Shown here: piece by piece, positions 23,988 to 36,700 of the stretch | How positions within the stretch are numbered: position 1 is the stretch's first letter | Layout: each line of letters opens with the position of its first letter | Assembly: GCF_000003855.2 (NCBI RefSeq) | Contig: NW_003101658.1 | Location: 527,897-591,896, forward strand | Direction of reading: 5' to 3' | DNA length: 64,000 bases | DNA from: Blastomyces gilchristii SLH14081 | Taxonomy: Eukaryota; Ascomycota; Eurotiomycetes; Onygenales; Ajellomycetaceae | Translations under genes and position numbers: made by a program | The notes under the pieces: model-generated | Told to the model about the DNA's origin: nothing | Databases searched by the model: none | What the model saw: the letters and a program-made list of their open reading frames with translations, nothing else

Positions 23988-26345
23988 CTGGGGTTTGGTC
24001 GTGTGAGGCGTTAAAGTTTTTTCTTTTTTTTTTTTCCTTTTCCTTTTCCTTTTCCTTTTTGGGTTATGAGTCTATGAACTAGTTTTGTTGATATGGATTT
24101 GTTCGGGGCGGAAAATTGATCGGGATGGTCGCGTTTTGGGCGGGACATACACAACAACATACACTGCTCCATGGCCAAACTGACACAAGTAGGCTCTTGG
24201 AAGAAGAGCCTGAGGGAAAATGCCCTTTTTTCCTCCTCTGCTTCCTTCCCTGTTTATGTTTCTTGGAGCTTGATCATTGTACATGTACATGTACCTACGT
24301 TCTTCGTCTAATATACCTCCAACCTATCTTATCATGTTAATAACTACTTAGCCTCTCACATGTCTCAAGTTATTATTATCTCCTTTGCCAAAAAGCACTC
24401 ACCGTCTTTCTGCTGTAGCATATCCAGACACTGCCGTCCCTTATTCTACGCAATGTACACTACCTACATAATGGACTCAATTGATTGATCTTACGTTAAT
24501 TAGTAACTATTAACTGGCCACCACTCTTCTCCCCTACATTACTACTCTATGCCGGCAAAATAAATTTGACTCACACCTCTCGCCGTCTCCGAAATCGATG
24601 ATTCGGAATGTGAAGATATGTATGTACAAACATGAAAAGCGAGCCTACGAATCCAACCAAGATATCATTTCCTGAATACAATTACTGTGGAAATATAAAC
24701 TTGATGTTCGAAACATGTAGCACAGAGGAGGGGGGGGGGAAGACACAAGACAAACAAGCTATACACACAAGATTCTTATTAGTTAACTACCTACTAGAAG
24801 CAAAAAGACGGAAGAAAAGGGAAAATGACTGTTATTCATTTTAAAATCAACCCCGTCAATTCAGCTCATACATGAAAAAAACACAACGGGACAAGAGTGT
24901 AACTGTAACTCAGATGACGATGAAAACAAACAGAAATGAAGCAAAGAGCACAGCAATTATCAATCATGGGATAGAATGGGATGACGTTGGGCCGAGAATA
25001 CCTAATGAGAAAGATAACCTGGCTAACTACTAGACAAGGCAGGATCAGAGGACACATAGAATATGAGAGGGGAAAATTCAAAAAAGAAAAGAAAAAGAAA
25101 AGAAAAAGAAAAAGTATATATAAAGAAACAAGAAATGGGAAAAAAAAGAATCTTTCTCATCTTTCTCATCCCAAGCTTCTGCTAACTAGAGGAAAATTGG
25201 CCTGAATTAGAGAGGCAGATGGGGATGGAGGTTGGGGGGGAGGAAGAGAGAGAAGAGAGGCTGTATGCCATAGAATAGGTGAACAGCGGGGAGTCTGCGC
25301 GGGTATGAGAAAAGGGTGAAGCGCTGGAGTGGGAGTGGGAAGAGAAAGAAAGAGGAAAGAAATTGCGGCAAGAGAATACGGGCGAGATCAAACGATTTAT
25401 CTATTGAGGGTATATTTTTGCCTTGCTTATTATTCTGATACTGATGGGTCGTCGTCGGGCTTTTGTAGAGAAGAAGAGGTGGAAGGTGAGAGAGGGGAGG
25501 GAGCACGTCACATTAACCTTTATGAATTGAACAAACGCGATCCTGATAAGCTAGGGGCGGTGGGGAGGGGATTGAGAAAGGGCGATAAAAAGGCGCGGAA
25601 GAAAAATGGGATATAACTCCGAATTAAACGCAATCAGTCAAGTATCTGTACGTAAATCAGGACACACTGGAGGAAAAAGGATGAGAATATTAGGGCAGGC
25701 GAAAGAAGAGAGGAAAGAAGCAACAAAAACGGACAAATAGAATATGCGAGGCAAAATAAAATATAAAATAGAAGATATAAAAAAATAAAATAGAAAAAAA
25801 ATAAAAAAAAACAATGGAAAAGTTGCTATGCAGGGTTGTAAAATTTCCATCCGAAACTATCCATCAATTTCTGAATTTTATTTCAACTGGCCCTGTAGAA
25901 AGAAATTCCGCCCACATGCTCCGTTTAAAAAGGAAAAGGGTAAGAAAGGAAAAAAGGAACACAGAGAGCAAGAAAGAAGATATCCCTGGCAAAAGAGGTC
26001 GTGGCAGATCGTGTTTTGATTGTGGTAGATTTATGGCAAATATTTTTCCGAGGGCGTGTTCGTGCGATGGGTTGGGGTATATTGTTATTGCTTGGTTGCC
26101 CTGCGTTTTTCAAAAGAAACATATATTGTCTTCTTTTGTTCGTAGAATCTCGTTGTGAGAGGGGGTAGGGAGAGAGGTTATCCCAATTGCGCGAGTGTTC
26201 TTCCCTCTTCTTGAATTTAGAAGGGTCTAAGAAACCGGAAGAGCAAGGAGAGAAAAGAAAGAAAAGGAGAATAGAAAGACAAAAAGAATGAAACAAAAAA
26301 CACACAACAGTGCAGCATTTCCTTTTCCCTTCCACTTGAATTATC
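23988..26345. other. Convergent intergenic region between sec12 and cla4
   Basis: About 2.36 kb between two 3' ends. It contains a pyrimidine run (24,017-24,060), purine-rich stretches at 25,080-25,130 and 25,200-25,400, and A-rich DNA at 25,760-25,812. No open frame resembles a protein and I found no RNA gene. Confidence 0.5.
24017..24060. repeat. Pyrimidine tract with (CCTTTT)n
   Basis: A T run is followed by four to five CCTTTT units just after the SEC12 stop codon, probably inside its 3' UTR. Confidence 0.9.
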
Positions 26346-29305
26346 TTACTGGCCCGGATTCTTCTTGAATCGAAGCAGCTCGGCAAGGCTAGCTAGGCTA
26401 CAGCCAGACCGCAGGAATTCATGAGACAAGAGCTCCTCGGAGGTGGCACGGCTCTGTACATTGACGCAGAGACACACGCTGAGGAAGGATTTCAGCTCCT
26501 TGCTAAGCTTCTCGGGCTTTTTCAAGGATGGGGTTCCGTTCGTGGCAATGAGGTATAGAGCTTTCAGTGGCTCTTCGTTGAGGTATGGAGGCTCTGATTC
26601 AATCATCTCGATTGCCATGATGCCCAGTGACCAAATGTCAACCTGTGGGCCGTATGCCTTTTGCTTCACAACTTCTGGTGCCATCCAATACGGCGTGCCG
26701 ACCATGGTAGCTCGCTTACTCTTTGATTCGGTAAGTTTAGCGCAGAAGCCAAAATCAGCTAGATTCACTGTTAGTTTCGGTTGTATTCATGTATGGTGTG
26801 CTGATAGGAAGAAATACGTACTAATCTTCACGTTCCCAGCACGATCCAACAGCACGTTGTCACTTTTGATATCACGATGTATGATCGACTGACTATGGAG
26901 ATGTGCCAAGCCTTTGCATGTCTAGAGAAGAGGGAAATAAATATTAGAACCTTTTCCGCGGCGAAGAATGGTTGAAACGGATGATGAGCTCACCTCGTAA
27001 CAAATAGTAGCGATCTGGTCTTCCTGTATAGACGGATTATGGTCAATGACATCCGTAAGAGCTCCACCTTCCATAAACTCCATGACAACCCATAACTCGT
27101 TGTCCTGTTCCTGAAGGAAAGACTCCAGGTAGTTGACAATGTTCGGATGTGAGCTGCCTTTCATCACGATGATCTCGTTCACAATAAGTTCTTTTCGAGG
27201 TTGACTTCTCAGGTCCATCTGTTTAATGGCAACCTGGCTACGCGGGCCATTTTTCTGGTAGACCTCTTGGGCAACGTAGGATGGCGCCTTGTCATTAACG
27301 CGAGCCACATACACAGATCCAGACGCTCCCTGTCCAATTTTGCGATACTTGTGATATGATTCTTTAGGGTTAGTTCTAGATACGATCTGCTTGAGTCTCT
27401 CCATCACTTCACTTTCGGTCATGGTCGACATTCGCACATCCTTATGCCGAGACTCCGCGGGTTTCTTCGTCAAAGCAGCTTCGGCCTGGCGGACCCCATC
27501 GGGAACGGCAGCTTTGTTCGTACTGGTAGCTGTTTGTTTATTAGCAATGTTAAGAGGTTTCACTGTCTGGACAGGAGCCGGGAGGCGACTCGGAGCAGGA
27601 CCTTGAGGACTAGCGCCATTGTTTTGCGTTGGCCGTTTAACTGAAGTCTGGTGACGCGCCTCTCCACCATTGTAACGACTGGTGTTCGAAGACTGTTGTG
27701 GTCGAGATCCATCTTGGCGTGGAGCAGCACGTAGAGACCCTTGCTGGCCGGTTTCGTCTGGCCTCTGTGAAGATGGTTGAGAGCCATTTTGTTGAGCAGT
27801 AGGTGGTGGAGGAGCAGGACGCTGCGCAGTCATCTGTCTCAATGAACCGGGGGTCTGTTGTCGAGTGCGATCAGCACCAGGAACCTTGGGTGGTGCCCTC
27901 GAAGGGTTATATCGATCTGGATCTGAATAGCCACCCAGTTCCTGTTGCGCAATTGGGACGCGATTCTTGGGAAGCGAAGCATTATATGCTTCTTGTTCGC
28001 GGCGATTTTGCTCCTCTTCACGCTGACGTTGAACTTCTCGGATGCGACGAGCCTCTTCGTCCATACGACGTCGCTGCTCTGTATCGGGCATTTCTTTCGA
28101 CCGGTCGTCGTATGGGCGCTCTGGATCTGACGCCTTGCGTTGGGACTGTGCAGGTGAAGAGCTCTGGGAGAGATCTCCAGCACTTTGTTGGCTATCGAGG
28201 CGTTGCAGTCCTCCCTGCTGGTTTGGCCTGGGCCCAGTGATAGAATTTCCGATTGCCATCGTATTAGCACCCTTAATACCATGCGTGACATCGTAATAGT
28301 CCTGGTTCTCACGCATTTTGCTGTCGTAAAATTCCAGGGCTTCAATCACAGCCTGTGGGTTATTCTTGTAGTCCTCCTTAGTGATTGCTGATGTAGATAA
28401 GAGTTTCTCCCACTCTGCCGGAAGTCCTGTAAAGGCACCTGTCCGCGGGTCAAAACCGACATGCACGCGATGGTTGAAGTTGGTTGGGTTGGACACGCCG
28501 CCCATTCCAGGACATCGCTCGTAAATTTTGTCGATCCATTCGTAGATTTCATCGTCGTTCTTGACCTCACAGGTTATGGATTTAGTAGCCAGTTCTCGGT
28601 TAACAGAAGGGTTGCGATTGTTTGCATCCTTGGGGTTCGCTATCCGGATGATTTCGAAGGCCATTTTGCAGTCTTCCGATCGTGAAACCCTAATGACATG
28701 GCTCAGCTGGATAGATAACACCACCTTCCCTGTTTCATTCTTCAGAAAGTCCAGTCTGAATTCGCGAAGGATAAGGTAGCGCTGGTTCCAGCTCGCCAGG
28801 AATTTGTCCTCCTTGCAGCGGACATAGCCTTCCTTGATGACACTGACGCCGCCCATGCTGCTCAGATGTGTTTTGGTCTGGCTCAATGAAAGCTGGCTGG
28901 AGTTTGGGAAGACGGAGAGGGTGGGCGTAGTGGTGGACGGGGAGTTTAGAGACATTTGGGCAAAACTCGTAGCAACAGAGGAATTGGTAGATCCGCCTGT
29001 GTTGACGCGGGGGCGATCGACTGGTGGGCGCGGGGCAGGCCCTGGATTCATGAACTGGTCCCGGCCATAAACACTGACCTATTGTGTTAGCAGTGAACAC
29101 GGTGTTGACATCAATTCCTGGCAGTGGTGAAGGCTGGAGTGTCGATTTCACTTTCTTATTATTGCTGGTTATTGTGTCGAGGTGGCATTGTTGGGCTGAT
29201 TCACTCGTGGTAGGATTGTCCATCACAACAGCCAGCCACTTGCAGCGATGACGATCGAACAACAGGACAGATACGGGGGGGGACTTACTTGGATTGAGAC
29301 GCCAT
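26346..29305 (-). CDS. cla4: PAK-family kinase Cla4 (PH + CRIB + kinase)
   Basis: Cdc42/Rac effector kinase controlling polarity, septation and hyphal growth. Four exons: 29,305-29,289, 29,073-26,994, 26,921-26,822 and 26,758-26,346, giving 869 residues. The first exon is only 17 nt (GTAAGT donor) and joins to give [20 protein letters not shown] domain spans about 86-193 and a CRIB motif ([17 protein letters not shown]) about 199-215; together they mark Cla4 rather than Ste20. A long Pro/Gln/Ser-rich linker follows. The kinase starts near 582: glycine loop GQGASGSV, lysine K623 in VAIKQ, HRD with D716, DFG with D734, and the PAK signature [11 protein letters not shown]. For the last intron the TCTAG acceptor at 26,759 is preferred over an upstream AG, because it restores KITDFGFC. 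A 15-residue insert precedes VAIKQ. Confidence 0.95.
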
Positions 29306-30338
29306 TTCTGGATCACGGCAGAAAGGCACACATAGGGGAATTCACACAAGTATTATTGACGGCAGACAGAGAGAGCGAATAGGCTTATTTATTGATGGAG
29401 ATGGAGGGGCGTTCCACACTTCAGTAAATAACCGCTATTTAACTTAAATAGCTATTTAAATATGATTCCAAGCGCAGAGTTGAGGGGTCAGCCAACGAAA
29501 CCATCACCACACAGAGAGACAAAAACGTATAAAAATGCCGCAGCAGAAGATATTCCAAAGGGGGGATAGTCTGCGTTGGGGCATAGACGAGCAGAGTAAA
29601 TAAGGTGGAGGGAACGATGTCAAATGCTCGCGTGGGTTGGGTTGTGGGAAGAGTGAAGCCAAAGAGGGGTGAGTCCTCTTAGTAGGCAGGGAGAGAGTCA
29701 CTTACTGACATGTAACCGGGTCGACAGAGGAGGGGTTGGTGGAAAAAGGAGGCGAGAAAGAGGGAGCCAGGCAGAGGTGTCTCGCTGACAGCCTTTATCT
29801 GCCAGCGGGGTGGGGTGGAGGAGAAATGAAGAGGCGGGGGGTGCGGTGTGTCGTGTGTCGTGTGCACAGTGGTTGTTGGATGAAGTTGGATGAAGTTTGG
29901 AGGAGGAGGAGGAGGAAGCGGAGGAAAGAGGAGGAGGTTGGTGAGAGGCAAAAAGAAAGAAAGACAACTTGGACAAGACAACCACCATTTAGTGATAAAA
30001 TATTTATTTAATACAGCGTAGAACAGGCTAGTTAAATAAAATAAATACAGGCCAAACACCAGCTCGAAAGATCTGATCAGGAATCATCAAATGATCAAAT
30101 GAATCTCCTTGCTCTCTAAGCATCTTGCAGCTATGATGCTATCTATATCCTTCATCCCCACCAATTATTTAAATATGTCATTTAAATATGTCGTGGCTCT
30201 GGTTACTTGCAGGTTATTTTAACTTAAATACCTTTCCATAACTAATAAATATCCCCGTGTCTCTCGAGTTCTCTGACAAGGAATTAATAATGAAAGGAGT
30301 CCAACAAATACCCCCTCAAATTCCCCTTTAACATCCAT

Positions 30339-30362
30339 ATTTATTTATTTATTTATTTATTT
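30339..30362. repeat. (TTTA)n microsatellite
   Basis: Six consecutive TTTA units in the gap between CLA4 and the NAD kinase gene. Confidence 0.9.
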
Positions 30363-30785
30363 ACTCATCAATTAAATAGTTCGAAAAAAGGGGGAGAAAT
30401 TTTAAATATTCTCTTTCCCTGGTTTGCCGTCAAACCCTAGACTTGTCTAACTCAAACCATATCCAGCAAAAAAAAAAACTAGTACTAAGTATAGTATAGG
30501 TATGGTGAACCCTATATCTATCTATCTAGTCTCAAATAATTCAACTTCAACTTGTAAGGATAGGGTTTTCCTCTTACACCTCACTATTCTCACTATTCTC
30601 CATGCCATCCGTCGCTATAATCTCCATCTATATATCTACTTACTTAGATCCCTCCTCGCTTAAGATCTAAATAAAACAGATAAGCGCTGGCCCACGGCAT
30701 TTAGTGATCATAACCATCGTATCCAAAATCGCATGCAGGAAGACGGAAAAATAAACATCCCTACTACACTCCTAGCATGGGGGTG

Positions 30786-30814
30786 TTTTTTTTTTTTTTT
30801 TTTTTTTTTTTTTT
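30786..30814. repeat. Poly-T run of 29 bases
   Basis: An uninterrupted run of 29 T in the intergenic region; its exact length is likely to vary with sequencing. Confidence 0.95.
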
Positions 30815-31096
30815 GTTCCATAGCTCAGTTTCCTTCCGGCACAGGCGCCATCCACCCCCGCACCGCCAGCCTACAGTCAGTTGTCATGACGTTCAATATA
30901 TAAAACATATCAAAATCAACTAAATATTAGACAGATCAAGCAATACCCAAAGAACCGAACTCGCCTTACGGTTCCACATTTTCCATATACCTATTCTCTA
31001 TTCAAAAGATACGAGTGGGCTTGCTTCTCATAGAACCCGCCCCAACGTTATGATGAAGCGGAGGTTTATGCCATTGATGTAATTGCAATTTGCTGG

Positions 31097-31143
31097 GGTA
31101 TGTATGTATGTATGTATGTATGTAGGTAGGTAGGTAGGTAGGC
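31097..31143. repeat. (GTAT)n followed by (GTAG)n microsatellite
   Basis: About six GTAT units switch directly to about five GTAG units, a compound microsatellite in the NAD kinase downstream region. Confidence 0.95.
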
Positions 31144-31523
31144 AGAGCTATGTAAATTAGCCCGCAGGTATATACATATAAACATATATACGATATTCGT
31201 AGAATAAATAAGCGGGGAGACGGATTGGGCTGTGGGAAAAAGGGGTGGGAGTGTGTAGTGAGTCTTAAGAGTAGGAAAAGGGTAAACAGATTCAGTCCAT
31301 GTAGGTATAATAGACACGCGAGATGGGAAGGGAGGATGTAGAATGACGAGGTTACCGAATGCGTGACAGGGCAGTACAGTGAACTAAATCAATCAGCCGT
31401 TAAAAAGGAGAAAGATAAATAAATGGGGACTTCACGGGGCGTTCATCACATCACAAACTGTCGAACCAACCTTATACCACGAATAAAAAATAGAGAGGAG
31501 CAATCTCTCCTGGCCTGTTCATC

Positions 31524-33092
31524 TCATACCTCCGACCCAAACGGATAATTAAACTTCAACAACCCATTCAAACCCCCCACCCACCCATCTGCCGCATCAC
31601 CTCCACCACCATTCCCACCATTCCCATCTCCCAGCGTCTTCCTCATCACACACGGAATCCCCCCTTTCCACTCCCCGTTACTCTTTTGAATCTCCTCTCC
31701 CCACACCCTCACCTCCATCCCAACCCTCAACCCCTGCGCCATCATCACCCCGTCAATACTAACTTCAACCTCACGCCCGCGATTCTTCTCGCTAAGTCTT
31801 AGCGTCACAGGCGTGCTAGACGGGATGACAAGAGGGCGGAAGCTAAGACTACGTGGACAGATGGGCGTGACCAGCAAGGACGGCACGAGCGGGTGGATGA
31901 TGCTCCCGCCGCTGCTGAGGCTGTATGCTGTGCTGCCCGTGGGTGTGGAGATGATCATGCCATCCGCGACTGCTTCGGTGAGGAAGCGCCCGCCCACGTA
32001 GACCTCGACGATGGCAAGGTGTGGTTGTTTGCCGCGGTGGATGACCACTTCGTTCATGGCGTGAACGCCGCCGTCGTCGTCCGAGGGGGAGGCCATCGTT
32101 GCACCGTCGCGGTGCACCGGGCGCCCGTCTGGAGTGTATACTCCCACCCGTAGGCGGCTGCGAACGAGGATCTTTGCGGGTCTTGATGCTCCCATGGACT
32201 TTCCGCGAACTAAATCCCAGCCCTGTGCTGATGAGGGTGGCGTCGTCGACGCCGATAGGGTGTCGACTGGACTCGCACTTTCCACACACCGCTCTAATAG
32301 AGATGCGTGGTTCCCTGGTCCGGCTCCGGACATATATACTTCCCTAAAGGCACCTTTGTATTCTGAAAACTTCCATTCTCCGAGAAACCCTAGCGTTCCC
32401 ATGCTGAAAGCCAGAATTGGCGGGACTATTATGGATGTTGCAAAGAAGGAAGATGCGCGTAGGATGGTTCCGTCACCGCCCATTGTGACTGTGAGATCGA
32501 TTTTCTCTGGCGGTAGTTTTTCCGAGTCCAGGTTAGTATATACAGGGAATGGCAGCACATCGTGAACTTCCGCAGCGGTTTCGCGCTCCAATATAACAGA
32601 AATAGGGGAATAGGTCGACTTTATGTGACTGGTAGAAAAGGAAGAAAAGCCGTGTTAGTAAATCAAAAAGGTATGAGGGCACATGGAGACGTACTTTGCG
32701 AATTCAATGAGTGACTGGGTCACATGTGGTGCCCCTTTCTTTCTAACGAGGAGGACATTCTGTGGTGGTTTTGGCCACCGGAGAGCTAGGAGATCACTAC
32801 CCCGCGATTCTGTTTAACAGATGTTCACACGTAAGTATGCGCACGGCCTAACGAACTGACTAGACTGAGCCGCAAGTCAAGAACAAAATAAAGCGAAAAA
32901 TCGACGCACACCTTCATACCGTGGGAAAACGGAATCCGGCAGACGGCCAATATCTTCGACCTTGCGGAGATGCGCAACTGCGGAAAAGGCACGCCGCCAT
33001 CCATCCCTGGCCACAGATTTCCGTCCCCAAGCAGGAAAAGAAACAGAAACAAGAACCCGCCCAAGGCCTCTTCTTCTCACGGCCAGTTCCAT
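31524..33092 (-). CDS. pos5: NAD(H) kinase, mitochondrial type
   Basis: ATP-NAD kinase family; makes NADP(H) from NAD(H). Three exons: 33,092-32,912, 32,809-32,695 and 32,628-31,524, total 466 residues; introns are 102 and 66 bp. The splices fuse SRGSDLLALRWPKPPQNVLLVRKK and EFANHIKSTYSPISVILE, both conserved in fungal homologues. Kinase motifs are complete: GGDGT at 149-153, NEVVIHRG at 291-298, and DGMIISTPTGSTAYSLSSGG from 321. A Gly/Asn-rich insert lies near the C-terminus. The N-terminus (MELAVRRRGLGRVLVSVSF) is Arg-rich, and the first 24 residues contain a single acidic residue, so I infer a mitochondrial presequence and a POS5-type enzyme; the paralogue assignment is from this and not from a tree. 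The first donor, GTGTGC, is weak but phase-consistent. Its promoter side faces the retrotransposon block 560 bp away. Confidence 0.88.
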
Positions 33093-33652
33093 TATATCTT
33101 GTATTCCGTCAGAGTCGAAAGCGGGTTTGGTAACACAACGCGCGGGAAATCAAGGGTCTAAATAGCCACATACAAAAGTAAGTAAAAAAGGTTATGAGAT
33201 AGGTTCCTCTCTGGCCCGAATGTGGAAGAGCCTTCTAACTTACAGTGAAATAGGGCCATAGTCATTAGGAAATCAGGCAGTCTCTTCTCCCTTTTCCCCC
33301 GCTCTGTTCCTTTTTTCAACTTTGCCTTGACCCTTTGTTTACTCCCTCCCACCAGCGTGCAAACACCCAAGGAAAGAGTATGAATAAATAGGTTATGACA
33401 ATCCTGTTGCTTCAAGGAGCCAAGTGCGGAGGTATCATTAACATCATTATTGGATACATCAAAGAGGCAGGCAAGAGTTCATGGATCCATAGGAGTTACT
33501 GAAGCGTTAGCTAGTGATTGGGCCAGCGGCGGGGGGTGTCAAGGAGTATCGTATCGTTACTTGGTAGTATTTAATATGATTTGCGAGGGACCCACAGTGA
33601 GATTAGTGCAGCAAAGGACAGTAACTTATAGTATATCCAAGTAATTAACTTG
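33093..33652 (-). promoter_or_regulatory. NAD kinase upstream region up to the transposon
   Basis: 560 bp of GC-normal DNA holding the kinase promoter and 5' UTR, ending exactly at the copia LTR. The last five bases, ACTTG, are the left copy of the element's target duplication. No specific transcription-factor site is convincing. Confidence 0.55.
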
Positions 33653-33764
33653 TGTTGGCCCTTACGGCCGTTGCGGTTAGCGATCCCACTAGATCATGTG
33701 ACCCACCACTATATTATGTTCTTGTAGATAGATCTATCAATACACAACCTTCAACTATTCTACA
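33653..33764 (+). repeat. 5' LTR of the copia element (112 bp)
   Basis: It differs from the right LTR at three of 112 positions, all C/T or G/A transitions, and keeps several CpGs although the adjoining interior has lost nearly all of them. Confidence 0.95.
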
Positions 33765-36700
33765 GGTTATAGCCTGGATGACACATTTTTCTTTTTAGAA
33801 CATTGCACCAACATTTTTGACATGAATAGTTCATCTTTTTTGAAAAGACTCTTACTCTTTATTAGAGATATTTCATTTTTTCTGAATCTGCTAGTCAGCA
33901 GATTTATATACTTTATTTTTTTAAAAAAGTATATTCTTCATTGTGAAGAATATCACTTTTTTATTTTTTTTTTTACATATCTAGAAGAAGCAGAGTTACC
34001 TTGATATAAGTGATATATCTGTTACTTCAGAGTTCAGCTCAAGACTCAGAATTACATGCTTCACTAGATAACTCATTAATAGAATAATCACTTATTATAA
34101 GAAGACTTCTGACTTATAAGATAAGACTGAGATCAGTTTTCACCAGAGTATGAAATTTAATGATGAGATAACAGAGAAACTTCAGAATAAAAAAAAGCAG
34201 AGTTAATATTCATCTATAGAATCTGTTCATTTCAACTTATTAAATTCTTTACTATTTCTCACTCTCAGAATGCTGACTTTTAATAATAATTTAAATCAAT
34301 CTATCTATTACACTGCAGGCAATCTTATAAATCTTATATAGATAATACTATGAAATCAAATAACTGCAGCTGAAATTACTTAACATCTTACTATATCTAT
34401 CTCTGTATAAAGAGATACTATAAGAGATAAGTTACAGAAATATCAGAAGAAGATTAAATATATATTAAATATTAAATCAGTGACTACATTTAATAACTTT
34501 AATTATAAAGTCTGATATATTGATATATTAACTGATATGAAAGTTATTAATAAAACTAATATTCTATTAAGAATTCAATGAGAATTTTCTTTTATATATT
34601 ATATTAATTCTGAGAAGTGAAGAATTCATTTTAAGTCTCTATATAGATATATACTATCAAGTCTTGTTAAAAACATTCAAATTACTATTAAAATCTTGAA
34701 AGCTGATAATACTGCAGCTCTATAAGATAAGATTAATATTGAATATATAATATCACTGATAGAAGAATGAGTTAATATCTTTAAGAAATTAATAAAATTA
34801 TAAGTTAAGAAGAATGATTATCTTACTTTTCAGAGATATTTTTACTATCTTATTATCTATTATAAAGAGCTCTGTCAGAGTACTAAAAATATATATTATA
34901 ATCTTTTTCTCAACAATCTATAAGATTATCAAAGACTGTTTATTAAGATACATTTGAATGAGTTTTTCTTCACTAATCAGAGACTCATTATTAATATTGA
35001 TATTAATAATTTAATGAAGTAACTGATTAATTGTATATTTAAGAAGATTATTACTGAATGAAAAAAGCAGTCTCAGACTGATTCTGTAACTGTAAAAAAG
35101 AATAAGAATAAAGATAAGAATAAAAGCACATCTGTATGAAAGTACACTCACTATAGAAGATATAAATATACTATTGACAGATGTTTCATTCTACACTCTG
35201 ATAAAAAGAAAAAGAAGAATGATAAGAAGAATGATAAGAAGAAAGAGAAGAAGAATAACTTGATAAGTTCTTAATTAGCAGTAAATACAGTAATTATAAA
35301 GATTGAGTTCTATTTCTCTTTCACAGTCACTGGAAAATCATTCTCTAGATCTTGATATTTGAACACATGTACAAGTCTAAATATAATAAGTGAGCTTTAT
35401 TCTTTCTCAAATATTAAATCTTTCAATGATAATATCTCTGTCAATTCTGTAACTGAGAAAACTGAGTTTGTCAAGAAGATTGAGACTGTTATCTTAAAGA
35501 TTAAGAGTGATAATATTAACTTGCAGAATATTCACTATATTTCTAATATTATAGTTAATCTGCTCTCATTTATAAAGCTTGAAGATCAGAGATTCTGATT
35601 TATATTATCTTTTACTATTTTCTCATTTTTCATTTACAGAGCTCTAAATGATGTTATTTTTCATATAGTTCAGACTGCTCAGAACAATATATATAAGATT
35701 AATAAACAGAAGTTCAATGAGAATCTTAATTATCTGAATAAGACAGTCAAGTATATTACAATATTATATGAGTATAATTTTAACTGAAAAGTTAATCTTT
35801 CTGTGACTGCTGTTACTACTATTAATAACATTGATTCTACAGTTCTGAATACAGGTCTTAAGAATATAAGAATATCAAAGACTCTTTTGAACTGACACTG
35901 TGATTTCAGTCACATTTACACTGATACTATAATTACTATGATCAAGAATTCTTATACTGAAGTCATAATTAAAGATTCTAAGACTAAGTTCTTTTATATG
36001 AAATGTATTAAGACAGATATAATACAAGATTATTCAAAAACATCAATGCCTAGATCTATTTAACTTATTGAGAAGATTTATATTGATTTTATAGATAATA
36101 AATATACATTGAAAGATCTCTCTAATTATCTCTTAGAGTTCTGCTAGAAGATTAAATACTGAATACTTATCATCTGTAATGTGACTTACTACTGTTAAGT
36201 ATATTTTTTAAAGTTCAAGAATGAGACTATTCAATACTTTGAGTTATGGCTCAGATTCATGAGTAATCTCAGATATACAGTCTCTGCTTTTCTACAGACT
36301 GATATTAATAATGTTTTTCAATTCACATGTATACACACAGTTATGAATTCATATGATATTAAATGAGAATTAACAGTATCACATTTATCACATCAGAATG
36401 ATATTTTCAAACATGAGATCTGCACTATTATAAGACAGATTAAAGCTGCTCTTTTAAAAGATAATCTCTCTAAGAAGTTCTGAGCAGATATTCTAGAGAC
36501 AGTGATTATAATAATTAATAATACTCTCACATCTACAGTTCTTTATAACTTGAAATTTTAGTCCTCTACTGCAGAGACTTCTGTGATTTCAAGTTTATAT
36601 AAGATTTCTTAGTATGCACTTATGAATATCTCACTGAATGTGAGACATTTTCACTGATTAAGTACAGAGGTTTTTATTCACTTGCATGAATCTCAGTAAT

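Larger units (their letters stand above)
29306..31523. other. cla4 upstream region and NAD kinase 3' side
   Basis: About 2.2 kb holding the CLA4 promoter and probably a long 5' UTR, then the NAD kinase 3' UTR. Low-complexity DNA is prominent: GAG-rich repeats at 29,895-29,940, TTTA repeats, a 29-base T run and GTAT/GTAG repeats. Short AT-rich palindromic pieces (ATTTAAAT at 29,454 and 30,170) recur. No gene is supported. Confidence 0.5.

Noticed and set aside
26760..26769. Upstream AG acceptor for the last CLA4 intron
   Set aside because: Would insert three extra residues before DFG; the next AG restores the conserved KITDFGFC.
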